Source: Streptomyces uncialis
GTDB lineage: Bacteria; Actinomycetota; Actinomycetes; Streptomycetales; Streptomycetaceae
NCBI RefSeq assembly: GCF_036250755.1
Contig: NZ_CP109583.1
Location: 7,744,001 to 7,808,000, forward strand
Direction of reading: 5' to 3'
Length of the DNA: 64,000 nucleotides
Numbering within the stretch: position 1 is the first letter of the stretch; every line of letters begins with the position of its first letter. The notes beneath the pieces are model-generated. The model saw only the letters and a list, made by a program, of their open reading frames with translations. It made no database searches and was not told the DNA's origin. Shown here one piece after another: positions 36,760 to 46,948 of this stretch. Position numbers and translations under genes: made by a program.

Positions 36760-37362
36760 GTGTTCACCGGAATCGTCGAAGAGCTGGGACACGTCACCGC
36801 GATCGAGGAGCTCGGTGACGCCTCCCGCTTCCGGCTGCGTGGCGCCGTCGTCACCCAGGACGCCGGGCACGGCGACTCCATCGCGGTGAACGGGGTCTGT
36901 CTGACCGTCGTGGAGCTCACCGGTGACGAGTTCACCGCCGACGTGATGGCGGAGACCCTGAGCCGCTCCAGCCTCGGCGACCTGACCGTCGGCTCCCGGG
37001 TCAACCTGGAACGGCCCACCGCCGTCGGCGACCGGCTCGGCGGCCACATCGTGCAGGGCCATGTCGACGGCACCGGCCGGATCATCGCCCGCGAGCCCTC
37101 GGAGCACTGGGAGATCGTCACCGTCTCCCTCCCGGACACCCTCTCCCGCTACGTCGTGGAGAAGGGCTCCATCACCGTCGACGGAGTGAGCCTCACCGTC
37201 GTCGACGCGGGCACCGACCGCTTCACCATCAGCCTCATCCCCACCACCCTCGCCCTGACCACGCTCGGCCTCAAGCAGCCCGGCGACCCGGTCAACCTGG
37301 AGGTCGACGTGATCGCCAAGTACGTCGAGCGGCTGCTCGGCGCCCGAGGGGGTGCCGGATGA
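36760..37362 (+). CDS. ribE: Riboflavin synthase alpha chain
   Basis: A 200-residue enzyme that dismutates two lumazines to riboflavin. The two lumazine-binding repeats are visible: [12 protein letters not shown]...[12 protein letters not shown] and GHVDGTGRI...[13 protein letters not shown], with [11 protein letters not shown]. It starts with GTG immediately after the ribD stop and overlaps ribM by ATGA, so translation is coupled. Confidence 0.96.
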   Translation: MFTGIVEELGHVTAIEELGDASRFRLRGAVVTQDAGHGDSIAVNGVCLTVVELTGDEFTADVMAETLSRSSLGDLTVGSRVNLERPTAVGDRLGGHIVQGHVDGTGRIIAREPSEHWEIVTVSLPDTLSRYVVEKGSITVDGVSLTVVDAGTDRFTISLIPTTLALTTLGLKQPGDPVNLEVDVIAKYVERLLGARGGAG

Positions 37363-38008
37363 GCGCGCTCGACTGGCTCCAGAGCGAGGCGTTCGCCGTC
37401 CTCGGCCAGCGCGTCATCTGGTCCGACATGATCGGCAACACCATCGGGCTGATCGCCCTCGCGCTCGGCTGGCGCCGCTCCATCTGGACCTGGCCCGCCC
37501 AGCTGGTGTCCGGGGTGATCCTGGTCGCCGCCTACGCCTCCGCCGAACTCGCGGGCGGTGTCGGCAAGCAGCTCCTTGTCATCGGGGTCGCCGTCTGGGG
37601 CTGGCGCCAGTGGACCAACGGACGGCAGCAGGCCCAGGACGGCTCCATCGCCGTGCGCTTCGCCACCTGGCGCGAACGCGGACTGCTGCTCGGCGGCACC
37701 GTTCTCGGCACCGCCGCCGTAGGACTGCTCTTCACCGCCGTGCCCAGCCTGTCGTGGAACCCGTGGCCCGACGCGTACATCTTCGTCGGCACCCTCGCCG
37801 CGATGGTCGCCCAGGCCCGCGGTCTGATCGAGTTCTGGTTCGCCTGGCTCCTCGTCGACCTCGTCGGCGTCCCCCTGGCGTTCAGCAGCGGCCTCGCCTT
37901 CTCGGGCCTCGTCTACGTCATCTATCTCGCCCTCGTCCTGTGGGGCATGCGCGACTGGTGGCTGCGCTCCCGCGCGGCGACGCCGCCCACCCTGAATGGA
38001 GCCCCCGC

Positions 38009-38012
<4 letters not shown>
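37359..38012 (+). CDS. ribM: Riboflavin transporter RibM (PnuC-like)
   Basis: A 217-residue membrane protein with about seven hydrophobic segments and PnuC-family features ([50 protein letters not shown]). PnuC itself moves nicotinamide nucleosides, but the location inside an FMN-riboswitch operon matches ribM of S. davaonensis and Corynebacterium, a riboflavin facilitator. Four-base overlaps with ribE and ribBA. Confidence 0.9.
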
Positions 38013-39358
<1,346 letters not shown>

Positions 39359-39442
39359 CCCCGGCGGTCACCCGCACCACCGCACCACCGGCCCCCGGAC
39401 CCACCCGGCCGGCCGTCCGCAACCCAGCACCAGGAGCAGCAC

Positions 39443-39928
39443 GTGAGCGGCAAGGGCGCACCCGAACTGACCGTGAAGAACTGCGGGGACCTGCGGGTCG
39501 CCGTGATCGCGGCCCAGTGGCACGACAAGGTCATGGACGGGCTGGTCGACGGCGCCCTGCGCGCCCTGCGTGAACTCGGCATCGACGAGCCGACCCTGCT
39601 GCGGGTGCCCGGCAGCTTCGAACTGCCCGTCGTCGCCAAGGTCCTCGCGGGCCGCGGCTACGACGCGATCGTCGCCCTCGGCGTCGTCATCCGCGGCGGC
39701 ACCCCCCACTTCGAGTACGTGTGCCAGGGCGTCACCCAGGGCCTCACCCAGGTCGCCGTCGACTCCGGGGTCCCCATCGGCTTCGGCGTCCTGACCTGCG
39801 ACACCGAGGAGCAGGCACTCGACCGCGCGGGGATCGAGGGCTCCCGCGAGGACAAGGGACACGAGGCGGTCACCGCCGCCGTCGCGACGGCCACCACCCT
39901 GCGTACCGTCGCCGAACCCTGGCGGTGA
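39443..39928 (+). CDS. ribH: 6,7-dimethyl-8-ribityllumazine synthase
   Basis: A 161-residue enzyme joining the two riboflavin precursors. Motifs are [33 protein letters not shown] and the catalytic-loop [16 protein letters not shown] (His acid/base), ending with [19 protein letters not shown] start, 84 nt after ribBA. Last gene of the rib operon. Confidence 0.96.
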   Translation: MSGKGAPELTVKNCGDLRVAVIAAQWHDKVMDGLVDGALRALRELGIDEPTLLRVPGSFELPVVAKVLAGRGYDAIVALGVVIRGGTPHFEYVCQGVTQGLTQVAVDSGVPIGFGVLTCDTEEQALDRAGIEGSREDKGHEAVTAAVATATTLRTVAEPWR

Positions 39929-39935
39929 CCCTGCC

Positions 39936-39958
39936 GGGCCGGGGGCACCCCCCGGTCC
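39936..39958 (+). terminator. Terminator-like hairpin between ribH and hisE
   Basis: 10-bp stem GGGCCGGGGG/CCCCCGGTCC (one G-U) with a CAC loop, eight bases after the ribH stop and three bases before the hisE -10. Probably ends rib transcription. Confidence 0.7.
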
Positions 39959-39960
39959 CG

Positions 39961-39966
39961 TAGAAT
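39961..39966 (+). promoter_or_regulatory. hisE -10 box, near-leaderless mRNA
   Basis: TAGAAT ends ten bases before the hisE ATG, so the transcript should start about four bases before or at the start codon. No -35 match. Confidence 0.6.
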
Positions 39967-39976
39967 GTTCCGCACC

Positions 39977-40249
39977 ATGTCCAAGAAGACGTTCGAGGAG
40001 CTCTTCACGGAGCTCCAGCAGAAGGCCGCCCACGGCGACCCCGCCACCTCACGCACCGCCGAACTGGTCGACAAGGGCGTCCACGCCATCGGCAAGAAGG
40101 TCGTCGAGGAGGCCGCCGAGGTGTGGATGGCAGCCGAGTACGAGGGCAAGGAAGCCGCCGCCGAGGAGATCTCGCAGCTGCTGTACCACGTCCAGGTGAT
40201 GATGGTCGCGCGCGGGATCTCCCTCGACGACGTGTACGCCCATCTGTAG
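39977..40249 (+). CDS. hisE: Phosphoribosyl-ATP pyrophosphatase
   Basis: A 90-residue MazG-like enzyme for the second step of histidine synthesis. It has the helical motif [20 protein letters not shown] with the EEAxE metal-binding Glu residues. Full length for a stand-alone actinobacterial HisE. No ribosome site is needed if the mRNA is leaderless. hisG follows after 169 nt. Confidence 0.95.
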   Translation: MSKKTFEELFTELQQKAAHGDPATSRTAELVDKGVHAIGKKVVEEAAEVWMAAEYEGKEAAAEEISQLLYHVQVMMVARGISLDDVYAHL

Positions 40250-40418
40250 AGCGCACGCCGCGACCGCGCCTGCGCTCCACCACCCCGCGCACCACCGCCC
40301 GCGACCCCGCGGCCGGTGGTGACCGGCCCTTTCGCCGGGCCCCGTACCCGCACGTCCGCGCCTTTCGGATTCACCCGCACGCGATCATCCGCGTGCCTCA
40401 CGCGAAGGAACTGGCCTC

Positions 40419-41267
40419 ATGCTGCGCATCGCCGTCCCCAACAAGGGTTCACTGTCCGGACCTGCGTCGGCGATGCTCCATGAGGCCGGCTACCAGCAGC
40501 GGCGCGAGTCCAAGGAACTCGTCATCGTCGACCCGGACAACGAGGTCGAGTTCTTCTATCTGCGCCCCCGGGACATCGCGATCTACGTCTCCTCCGGGCG
40601 GCTCGACATCGGGATCACCGGCCGCGATCTGCTGATCGACTCCGGCGCCGACGCCGAGGAGATCCTGCCGCTCGGCTTCGCCCGCTCCACCTTCCGCTTC
40701 GCCGGCAAGCCCGGCACCGCGAGCGCCATCGAGGACCTCTCCGGACTCACCGTCGCCACCTCCTACGAGGGCATCGTCGCCAAGCACCTCGCGGACCACG
40801 GGGTCGACGCGTCCGTCGTCCACCTCGACGGCGCCGTCGAGACCGCGATCGAACTCGGGGTCGCCCAGGTCATCGCCGATGTCGTGGAGACCGGCACCTC
40901 GCTGCGCAACGCGGGCCTGGAGGTCTTCGGCGAGCCGATCATGACCTCCGAGGCCATCGTGATCCGCCGCACCGGGGCCGCCGCCGACGAGGCCAAGGCG
41001 GGCCAGTTCCTCCGCCGCCTCCAGGGCGTCCTGGTGGCCCGCACCTACGTGATGATGGACTACGACTGCCGCGCCGAACACCTGGAGCAGGCCGTCGCCC
41101 TCACCCCCGGTCTGGAGTCCCCGACCGTGTCGCCGCTGCACAACGAGGGCTGGGTCGCCGTCCGCGCGATGGTCCCCGCCAAGGAAGCCCAGCGGATCAT
41201 GGACGACCTCTACGACATCGGGGCGCGGGCCATCCTCACCACGGCCATCCACGCCTGCCGTCTCTGA
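40419..41267 (+). CDS. hisG: ATP phosphoribosyltransferase, long form
   Basis: A 282-residue first enzyme of histidine synthesis. Catalytic-domain segments are LRIAVPNKGSLSG and DIGITGRDLL; the PRPP loop is in VIADVVETGTSLRNAGL. The C-terminal ~75 residues (ARTYVMMDYDCRAEHLEQAV onward) form the HisG_L regulatory domain that binds histidine, so it is a homohexameric, feedback-regulated type. It should work with HisE immediately upstream. Confidence 0.96.
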   Translation: MLRIAVPNKGSLSGPASAMLHEAGYQQRRESKELVIVDPDNEVEFFYLRPRDIAIYVSSGRLDIGITGRDLLIDSGADAEEILPLGFARSTFRFAGKPGTASAIEDLSGLTVATSYEGIVAKHLADHGVDASVVHLDGAVETAIELGVAQVIADVVETGTSLRNAGLEVFGEPIMTSEAIVIRRTGAAADEAKAGQFLRRLQGVLVARTYVMMDYDCRAEHLEQAVALTPGLESPTVSPLHNEGWVAVRAMVPAKEAQRIMDDLYDIGARAILTTAIHACRL

Positions 41268-41280
41268 GAGGCCCCACACC

Positions 41281-41772
41281 ATGTCCGACACCCCGGCGCC
41301 CGGCACCCCCTCCCCGGCCGCACAGGGCACGCCCCCGCCGCCCGCGCTCCCGGTGACCTTCCGGCCCTCCCTCGTCCGGATCATCCTGATCACCGCGGGC
41401 GTGGCGATCCTCGTCCTGCTCACGGTGATCTCGTTCGTTCTGCCGCAGCTGAGCCCGGGGGAGCGCAGCAGCTTCATCTTCACCGGAGCGCTCTGCCTCG
41501 CCGGACTGGTCCTGCTCGGCCGGCCGAAGATCGTCGCCGACGACACCGGCCTCACCGTCGTCAACGTCGCCTCCTCCCGGCGGCTGGAGTGGGCACAGAT
41601 CCTCCAGGTCAATCTGCGCCCCGGTGACCCCTGGGTCTTCCTCGACCTCAGTGACGGCACCAGCCTCGCCGCGATGGGCATCCAGCCCGGCGTCTCCCGG
41701 GAACGCGCCATCACGGACGCCCGCGCCCTGCGCGCCCTCGTCCAGACGCACGGCACCGCCGCGCGAGGCTGA
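41281..41772 (+). CDS. PH-domain membrane protein
   Basis: A 163-residue protein. It has a Pro-rich cytoplasmic N terminus, two membrane segments (IILITAGVAILVLLTVISF and FIFTGALCLAGLVLL) and a C-terminal small beta domain of the bacterial PH_6 type (GLTVVNVASSRRLEWAQILQ). It lies 13 nt after hisG and is probably co-transcribed. A protein at this position is usual in Streptomyces by recall; the function is unknown. Confidence 0.87.
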   Translation: MSDTPAPGTPSPAAQGTPPPPALPVTFRPSLVRIILITAGVAILVLLTVISFVLPQLSPGERSSFIFTGALCLAGLVLLGRPKIVADDTGLTVVNVASSRRLEWAQILQVNLRPGDPWVFLDLSDGTSLAAMGIQPGVSRERAITDARALRALVQTHGTAARG

Positions 41773-41984
41773 CAAGGTCTACGCAGGGTGACCGGACCGT
41801 GACTACGCTGTGGGCGGGGTGCCCCTTCCGGGACCCCGCCCCCGCGCCGGCCCGCCCGGACCGCGCCGGGGCTCCCCCCACCCGAGGAGTGACCCCCTCC
41901 GGCGATGGACGGACCGTCCTGTAGTACCTGCGCCACCCCCTCCCCGGACCCGGACCCGCTCCGTGTCCCCGCGGAGGCGGTGGC

Positions 41985-43412
41985 ATGAACGTCCCGCTGC
42001 TGCTCCTCGGAGCCGCGTTCCTGCTGATCCTCGCCAACGGCTTCTTCGTCGCCGCCGAGTTCGGCCTTGTCACCGTCGACCGCCCCGACGCCGAACGGGC
42101 CGCCGCCGCCGGTGACCGCCGCGCCCGTACCGTCGTGCGGTCCCTGGGGGAGCTGTCCTTCCAGCTCTCCGGCACCCAGCTCGGCATCACCCTCACCTCG
42201 CTGGTCGTCGGCATGCTCGCCGAACCCGCGCTCGCCCGGCTGCTCACCGCACCGCTCACCGCGCTCGGGCTGTCCGGCCCCGCCGTCTCCGGGATCTCCG
42301 TCGTCGTCGGGATGCTTCTCGCCACCGTCACCCAGATGGTGATCGGGGAACTCGTCCCCAAGAACTGGGCGGTCTCCCGGCCCCTCCAGGTCGCCCGGTT
42401 CGCCGCCGGCCCCCAGCACGCGTTCGCCCGGCTCTTCCGCCCGGTGATCGCCGCGCTGAACGCCGTCGCCAACCGGCTCGTCCGGCTCGTCGGTGTCGAG
42501 CCCGCCGAAGTGCTCGCCTCCGCCCGCACCCCCGGTGAGCTGGTCTTCCTCGCCCGGCACTCCGCCCGCGCCGGCGCCCTCGAACAGGACACGGCCGAGC
42601 TCTTCGTCCGCTCGGTCGCGCTCGGCTCCCTCACCGCGCAGCACATCATGACGCCCCGGGTCCATGTCAGCGCGCTGCATGTGACCGCGACCGCCGAGGA
42701 CGTCGTCAATCTGACCCGGGCCACCGGACTCTCCCGGTTCCCCGTCTACCGCGACCGTATCGACGAGATCGCCGGTGTGGTCCAGCTGAAGGACGCCCTC
42801 GCGCTGTCCGCCGCCGACCGGCTGCGCACCCCCGTCGGCCGGATCGCCGGACCGCCCCTGCTGGTCCCTGGCACCGCCGGGGTCCAGTCGCTGCTGGAGA
42901 TCCTGCGCGACGGCCGGTCGCTGGCGGTCGTCGTGGACGAGTACGGGGGCACCGCCGGGGTCGTCACCCTGGAGGACATCGTCGAGGAACTCGTCGGAGA
43001 GGTCCGCGACGAGCACGACGGCCCCCCGCCGCCCCGGCTCACCGCCGCCGCCCCCGACGAGGGCCGCCCCGCGTGGGACGCCGACGGCCGCTGCCGGGTG
43101 GGCGCCCTGCGCCCGATCGGGCTCGACGCCCCCGACGGCCCCTACGAGACGGTCGCCGGACTGGTCGCCGGGCTGCTCGGCCGGGTCCCCGTACCGGGCG
43201 ACCACGCCGAACTCCCCGGCTGGCGGCTGTCGGTGCGCCAGGTCACCCGCAACCGGGCGGACCGGGTACGCCTCATCCGTATACCGGCAGTTCCGGACCA
43301 CCCGGCGGCCCAGGACCTCCCGACCGCCCGGGACCGCCGCGCGCGCGTGGCCGCCGGACGCCCGGCGACCGCGACCGGCACCGCCGCGTGGACCCCGGAG
43401 GCGGCCCGATGA
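41985..43412 (+). CDS. CNNM/hemolysin-type membrane protein with CBS pair and CorC_HlyC domain
   Basis: A 475-residue protein of the TlyC/CorC group. It has a DUF21 transmembrane domain (four segments; LLLLGAAFLLILANGFFVAA, ATVTQMVIGELVPKNWAV), a CBS pair (MTPRVHVSALHV, GLSRFPVYRDRIDEIAGVVQ, TAGVVTLEDIVEELVGEVRD) and a CorC_HlyC domain at about residues 350-435. The family is linked to magnesium/cobalt efflux rather than true hemolysis. The stop overlaps the next gene by ATGA. Confidence 0.9.
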   Translation: MNVPLLLLGAAFLLILANGFFVAAEFGLVTVDRPDAERAAAAGDRRARTVVRSLGELSFQLSGTQLGITLTSLVVGMLAEPALARLLTAPLTALGLSGPAVSGISVVVGMLLATVTQMVIGELVPKNWAVSRPLQVARFAAGPQHAFARLFRPVIAALNAVANRLVRLVGVEPAEVLASARTPGELVFLARHSARAGALEQDTAELFVRSVALGSLTAQHIMTPRVHVSALHVTATAEDVVNLTRATGLSRFPVYRDRIDEIAGVVQLKDALALSAADRLRTPVGRIAGPPLLVPGTAGVQSLLEILRDGRSLAVVVDEYGGTAGVVTLEDIVEELVGEVRDEHDGPPPPRLTAAAPDEGRPAWDADGRCRVGALRPIGLDAPDGPYETVAGLVAGLLGRVPVPGDHAELPGWRLSVRQVTRNRADRVRLIRIPAVPDHPAAQDLPTARDRRARVAAGRPATATGTAAWTPEAAR

Positions 43413-44446
43413 GCCTGCTGCATCTGCTCTTCGCCGCACTGCTGGTCCTCGCCAACGGCTTCTTCGTGGGCGCCGAGTTCGCACTGGTGTCGGTCCGCCG
43501 CAGCCAGATCGAGCCGCTGCGTACCGCGCGGGCCCGCCAGGTCCTGTACGGGCTCGCGCATCTGCCGGAGATACTGGCCGCCGCCCAACTCGGCATCACC
43601 GTCTGCTCGCTGACCCTCGGCGCGATCGCCGAACCCACCGTCGCCCGGCTGCTGGAACCCGTCTTCGCCGGGGCCCGGGTCCCCGAGGGCCTGGTCCATC
43701 CGCTCGGCTACGCCATCGCGCTGGCCCTCGTGGTCGTCCTCCATCTCGTCATCGGGGAGATGGTGCCGAAGAACCTGGCGCTCGCGGACCCCGAACGGAC
43801 CGCGCTGCGGCTCGGTCCCGCCCTGGTCGCCTTCGCCCGGCTGTGCGGACCGGTGACCGGTGCGCTCGGGGTGTGCGCCCGGCTGGTCCTCGCCGTCTTC
43901 CGGGTCGAGCCCCGGGACGAGATCGAGGCGGTCTTCACCAGCGAGCAACTGGGACGGCTGGTCGGTGACGCGGGCCGCGCCGGACTGCTCGGCCCCCGGG
44001 AACGCCAACGCCTCGGGGACGCGCTGTCGCTGGGCTCCCGCCCGGTGACCGACGTCCTGCTGCGCCGGTCCTCGCTGGTCACGGTCGGTCCGCGGGTCAC
44101 CCCCGCGCGGATCGTGGAGCTGACCGGGCGGACCGGCTACTCCCGCTTCCCGGTCTGCGCCGGGGACGGTCCCCTCCTGGGCTACGTCCATGTGAAGGAC
44201 GTCCTGGACCTGATGGGACCGGCGGAGAGGGAACGGCCCCTGCCCCGGCGGCTGTGGCGTCCGATGACGACCCTGCCGGCCGGACTGCCGCTGGACGAGG
44301 CACTCGCCGCGCTGAGACGCGCGTCCGCGCATCTCGCGGAGGTGGCGGACGCGTCGGGCCGGGCGCTGGGGGTGATCGCCCTGGAGGACGTCCTCGCCCT
44401 CCTGGTCGGCGAGTCCCGGGACCCGGCACACCTCCGCGGCGGTTGA
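43409..44446 (+). CDS. Second CNNM/hemolysin-type membrane protein, short form
   Basis: A 345-residue paralogue of the preceding gene. It has a DUF21 membrane domain (LLVLANGFFVGAEFALVSVR, LHLVIGEMVPKNLALADPER) and a CBS pair ending in ALGVIALEDVLALLVGESRD. It lacks the CorC_HlyC domain present in its partner. Tandem, overlapping genes of this family suggest a hetero-oligomeric transporter or regulator. ATG 43409 is chosen because of the overlap. Confidence 0.9.
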   Translation: MSLLHLLFAALLVLANGFFVGAEFALVSVRRSQIEPLRTARARQVLYGLAHLPEILAAAQLGITVCSLTLGAIAEPTVARLLEPVFAGARVPEGLVHPLGYAIALALVVVLHLVIGEMVPKNLALADPERTALRLGPALVAFARLCGPVTGALGVCARLVLAVFRVEPRDEIEAVFTSEQLGRLVGDAGRAGLLGPRERQRLGDALSLGSRPVTDVLLRRSSLVTVGPRVTPARIVELTGRTGYSRFPVCAGDGPLLGYVHVKDVLDLMGPAERERPLPRRLWRPMTTLPAGLPLDEALAALRRASAHLAEVADASGRALGVIALEDVLALLVGESRDPAHLRGG

Positions 44447-44456
44447 CACCCTCCCC

Positions 44457-44491
44457 GGTGGCCGGTGGCCGGTGGCCGGTGGCCGGTGGCC
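44457..44491. repeat. GGTGGCC heptanucleotide repeat, five copies
   Basis: Five perfect tandem copies of GGTGGCC just after the second CNNM gene, in the 163-nt gap before the convergent AAA+ gene. Confidence 0.95.
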
Positions 44492-44609
44492 CGGATGCCG
44501 GGGCCCGGGACCTCGGGGCCCCGGATGCCGACACGGGACCGGTGCCGTCGCTTCCGGTTCTGGCCCGGCTGTCGGCCCGGTCCCCGGTCCCCGCTCCGCC
44601 GCCCCCGGC

Positions 44610-46481
44610 CTAGGTGGCGCGGGGGTCGGTGGGGCTGCGGCCCGACAGCACCTCGCCGTACGCCTGCATCAGATCCGGCAGCCGCAGGGTCGCCAGATCG
44701 TCCCGGCCCGGCGTACTCGTGTAGCCGGACAACCGCAGATCCCGGTACGCACAGCTCTTCTCGTACAGCGTCCGCAGGAACCGGCCGTTGCCCAGTTCGT
44801 CGATCCACCCCTGGTCCACCACATGGCCGCTGATCGAGCGCAGCTCGTCCACGGCCTCCTCGTCCCACGCGTCCCCGTTCTCCGCGGCGAGCACCTCACC
44901 GATCGCGGTGAGTTCGAGCGGCCGGTACGACGGGAAGTCCACCCGCGTGGTGAAACGTGACGACAGTCCGGGGTTGGCGGCGAGCAGCCGGTCCATGCCC
45001 TCGGGATAGCCCGCGAGGATCACCACCAGATGGTCGCGATTGTCCTCGGCGCGCTTCAGCAGCACCTGGAGGGCCTCGTCCCCGTACGCGTCCCCCTTGC
45101 CGTACCCCGAGTTGGACAGCGCGTACGCCTCGTCCAGGAACAGCACCCCGCCGATGGCGGAGTCGATCAGCTCGTTCGCCTTCACCGCCGTCTGGCCCAG
45201 ATACTCGCCGACCAGGTCCGCGCGCTGCGCCTCGACCAGATGGTCACCGCCGAGCAGCCCGAGGGCGTAGAAGACCCGGCCCAGTATTCGGGCGACCGTC
45301 GTCTTGCCGGTGCCGGAGGGGCCGGAGAAGACGAAGTGCCGCTTCGGGGGCTGCACGGGCAGGCCCTGACCCGCCCGCAGCCGCGCCATGTTGAGCTGTG
45401 CGGACAGCGCCTTGACCTGGCGTTTCACCGGCTCCAGCCCGACCATCCGCTCCAGCTCCGCGAGCGCGTCGGCGAGCAGCGCCGGATCGGCGGTCACCGG
45501 GGGGCCGGCCGGTCCGGCCGGCTGCCGGTGCTGCGTGGGACCGGCTGCCTTCTCACGGACGATGTCCCCCGGACCGGGCGCCCCGCCACCCGGCGGCGCC
45601 GGTTCGCTGACCTTGAGGTCACGTCCCTCGGCGTCGAACAGCGGGTCCACCCCGTCCGTGGCGTCCGGCCCGAAACCGGGCAGCGCCACCGCGCCGAGGT
45701 CCATCGCCTCGTCGTACCCGTCGCCCTCGGAGATCGCGGCCAGCCGGGCGGAGGTGTCCATGAACGCGGGATCGACCCGGTGCACCGCCCGGTACAGGGG
45801 GAGCGCCGCCGCGCTGCGCCCGGTGCCCTCGTGCGCGCGGGCCAGCCAGTACCGCAGTTCCTTGCGCTGCGGCTGTTCGCTGCGACATCGCATCAAGGCC
45901 GCCGCCAGCAGGGGTTCCGCGTGGCCGAACATCTCCAGCCGGACGCGGGCCATACCGCCGAAGAGCCCCGCCTCGATCCCCAGCAGCTGGTCCTCCAGCA
46001 GCGAGTCCGTGTGGCGGACCAGCTGCTCCCAGTCCTTGACGAGATAGGAACGGCAGGCGTGCAGGAAGCGGACCTGGGGGTCGGTGTCCACGGGCGGCAG
46101 CCCCGCCAACGCCCGGTCCAGTTCGGGGACATGGCGTCCGTCGAGCCAGTGCGACGCGTGCGCGAGCAGCAGATCGCGGGGCCGTTCCAGGACCGGCTGG
46201 ACCCACCAGCCGAGCCAGTACCAGGAGTTGAGGGTCCGCCGGTGGCGGGAGCGCTGTTCACCGAAGCGGTCGCGGTGCTGGTACATACGCAGCAGCGCGG
46301 TCGTGGTGTCCACCCGCAGCGCGTGCAGCCCCAGCCAGCCGTCGGACATGCCGGGGTCCATCCGCACGGAGGCCCGGAACTCCTCCTCCGCCTGCGGATA
46401 CGCGCCCATGGTGTAGGCGTCCACCCCGCGCAGCCAGGCGAGATCCGCCGGGGCCGGTGTGCCCTGGGTGCCGAAGTCCAT
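44610..46481 (-). CDS. TPR-like plus AAA+ ATPase (EccA/CbbX-type)
   Basis: A 623-residue protein. The N-terminal ~270 residues are helical TPR-like repeats (GAYPQAEEEFRASVRMDPGM, YWLARAHEGTGRSAAALPLY), followed by a flexible Pro/Ala linker and a C-terminal CbbX/SpoVK-type AAA+ domain. It has Walker A FSGPSGTGKTTVARIL, Walker B GGVLFLDEAYAL and an arginine-finger region NPGLSSRF. The architecture equals type VII secretion EccA, but no other secretion gene is nearby. ATG 46481 has GGGGGA upstream; GTG 46493 is an alternative. Confidence 0.88.
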   Translation of the reverse strand: MDFGTQGTPAPADLAWLRGVDAYTMGAYPQAEEEFRASVRMDPGMSDGWLGLHALRVDTTTALLRMYQHRDRFGEQRSRHRRTLNSWYWLGWWVQPVLERPRDLLLAHASHWLDGRHVPELDRALAGLPPVDTDPQVRFLHACRSYLVKDWEQLVRHTDSLLEDQLLGIEAGLFGGMARVRLEMFGHAEPLLAAALMRCRSEQPQRKELRYWLARAHEGTGRSAAALPLYRAVHRVDPAFMDTSARLAAISEGDGYDEAMDLGAVALPGFGPDATDGVDPLFDAEGRDLKVSEPAPPGGGAPGPGDIVREKAAGPTQHRQPAGPAGPPVTADPALLADALAELERMVGLEPVKRQVKALSAQLNMARLRAGQGLPVQPPKRHFVFSGPSGTGKTTVARILGRVFYALGLLGGDHLVEAQRADLVGEYLGQTAVKANELIDSAIGGVLFLDEAYALSNSGYGKGDAYGDEALQVLLKRAEDNRDHLVVILAGYPEGMDRLLAANPGLSSRFTTRVDFPSYRPLELTAIGEVLAAENGDAWDEEAVDELRSISGHVVDQGWIDELGNGRFLRTLYEKSCAYRDLRLSGYTSTPGRDDLATLRLPDLMQAYGEVLSGRSPTDPRAT

Positions 46482-46804
46482 CACGTCCCCCACAAGCCCT
46501 GCCCCCGATGGTGTGCCCTGCCGCTGCTCGTCGGTTCAGTCCGTGTTCTCCCCCCGTCCCGCCCCTCGGAACCGCATAGCCGGGCACGGGAGTTGACGCG
46601 GTGCGGTGAGCAGTGTCCGTTGGCCGCACCGCACGCATCGTACCCGCGCGATCAGGCTGGGCCTACGGGTGCCCGCAATGCCGGTTCCGCGAAGTCCGGT
46701 ATCCGGCACGGGGACCGAACGGATACCCGACGGTGACCGAGGGTGAGCGGGCGACGCCGTACCGGGACGGACCGAAGGGGCGAAGCGGGGCGTGACGGGC
46801 AGAA

Positions 46805-46871
46805 CGAGGCCCCCGGTCACGGGGGAACAACCGGGGGCCTCGCGACTGCGGGCGGCCCGAAAGGCCGCACA
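46805..46871 (-). ncRNA. Predicted ~70-nt attenuated leader or small RNA
   Basis: From the predicted start near 46870 the minus-strand RNA runs through a small GCGGCC...GGCCGC hairpin and into a perfect 13-bp stem CGAGGCCCCCGGT/ACCGGGGGCCTCG (arms 46830-46842 and 46805-46817), ending with GTTCT. This is a compact promoter-terminator unit. It may be an independent sRNA or a premature-termination control of the AAA+ gene. Confidence 0.55.
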
Positions 46872-46876
46872 TTGAG

Positions 46877-46906
46877 AACGTAGGACGTGTACGGCCCACT
46901 GGTCAA
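46877..46906 (-). promoter_or_regulatory. Strong vegetative promoter upstream of the AAA+ gene
   Basis: On the minus strand TTGACC (46906-46901), N18, TACGTT (46882-46877). The expected start is at about 46870, coinciding with an ATG at 46872. Confidence 0.75.
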
Positions 46907-46948
46907 GCGGAGTTGAAGCACTGACGAAAACCACTTTCCGGGCGCTTC

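Larger units (their letters stand above)
46482..46948. other. Intergenic region upstream of the AAA+ gene
   Basis: 467 nt between two minus-strand genes. It contains a strong minus-strand promoter and a perfect 13-bp terminator-like hairpin (listed separately), then about 320 nt before the AAA+ start with no convincing gene. A leaderless 67-codon frame from ATG 46872 exists but looks like shadow coding. Confidence 0.55.

Noticed and set aside
40449..43484. A 1011-codon minus-strand open frame
   Set aside because: Entirely antisense to hisG, the PH protein and the first CNNM gene; no domain.
43409..44446. Frameshift joining the two CNNM genes into one
   Set aside because: Each has its own complete membrane and CBS domains, and the ATGA overlap is a normal coupled start.
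44610..46481. Type VII secretion locus
   Set aside because: Only an EccA-like ATPase is present; no EccB-E, ESX substrate or mycosin gene nearby.
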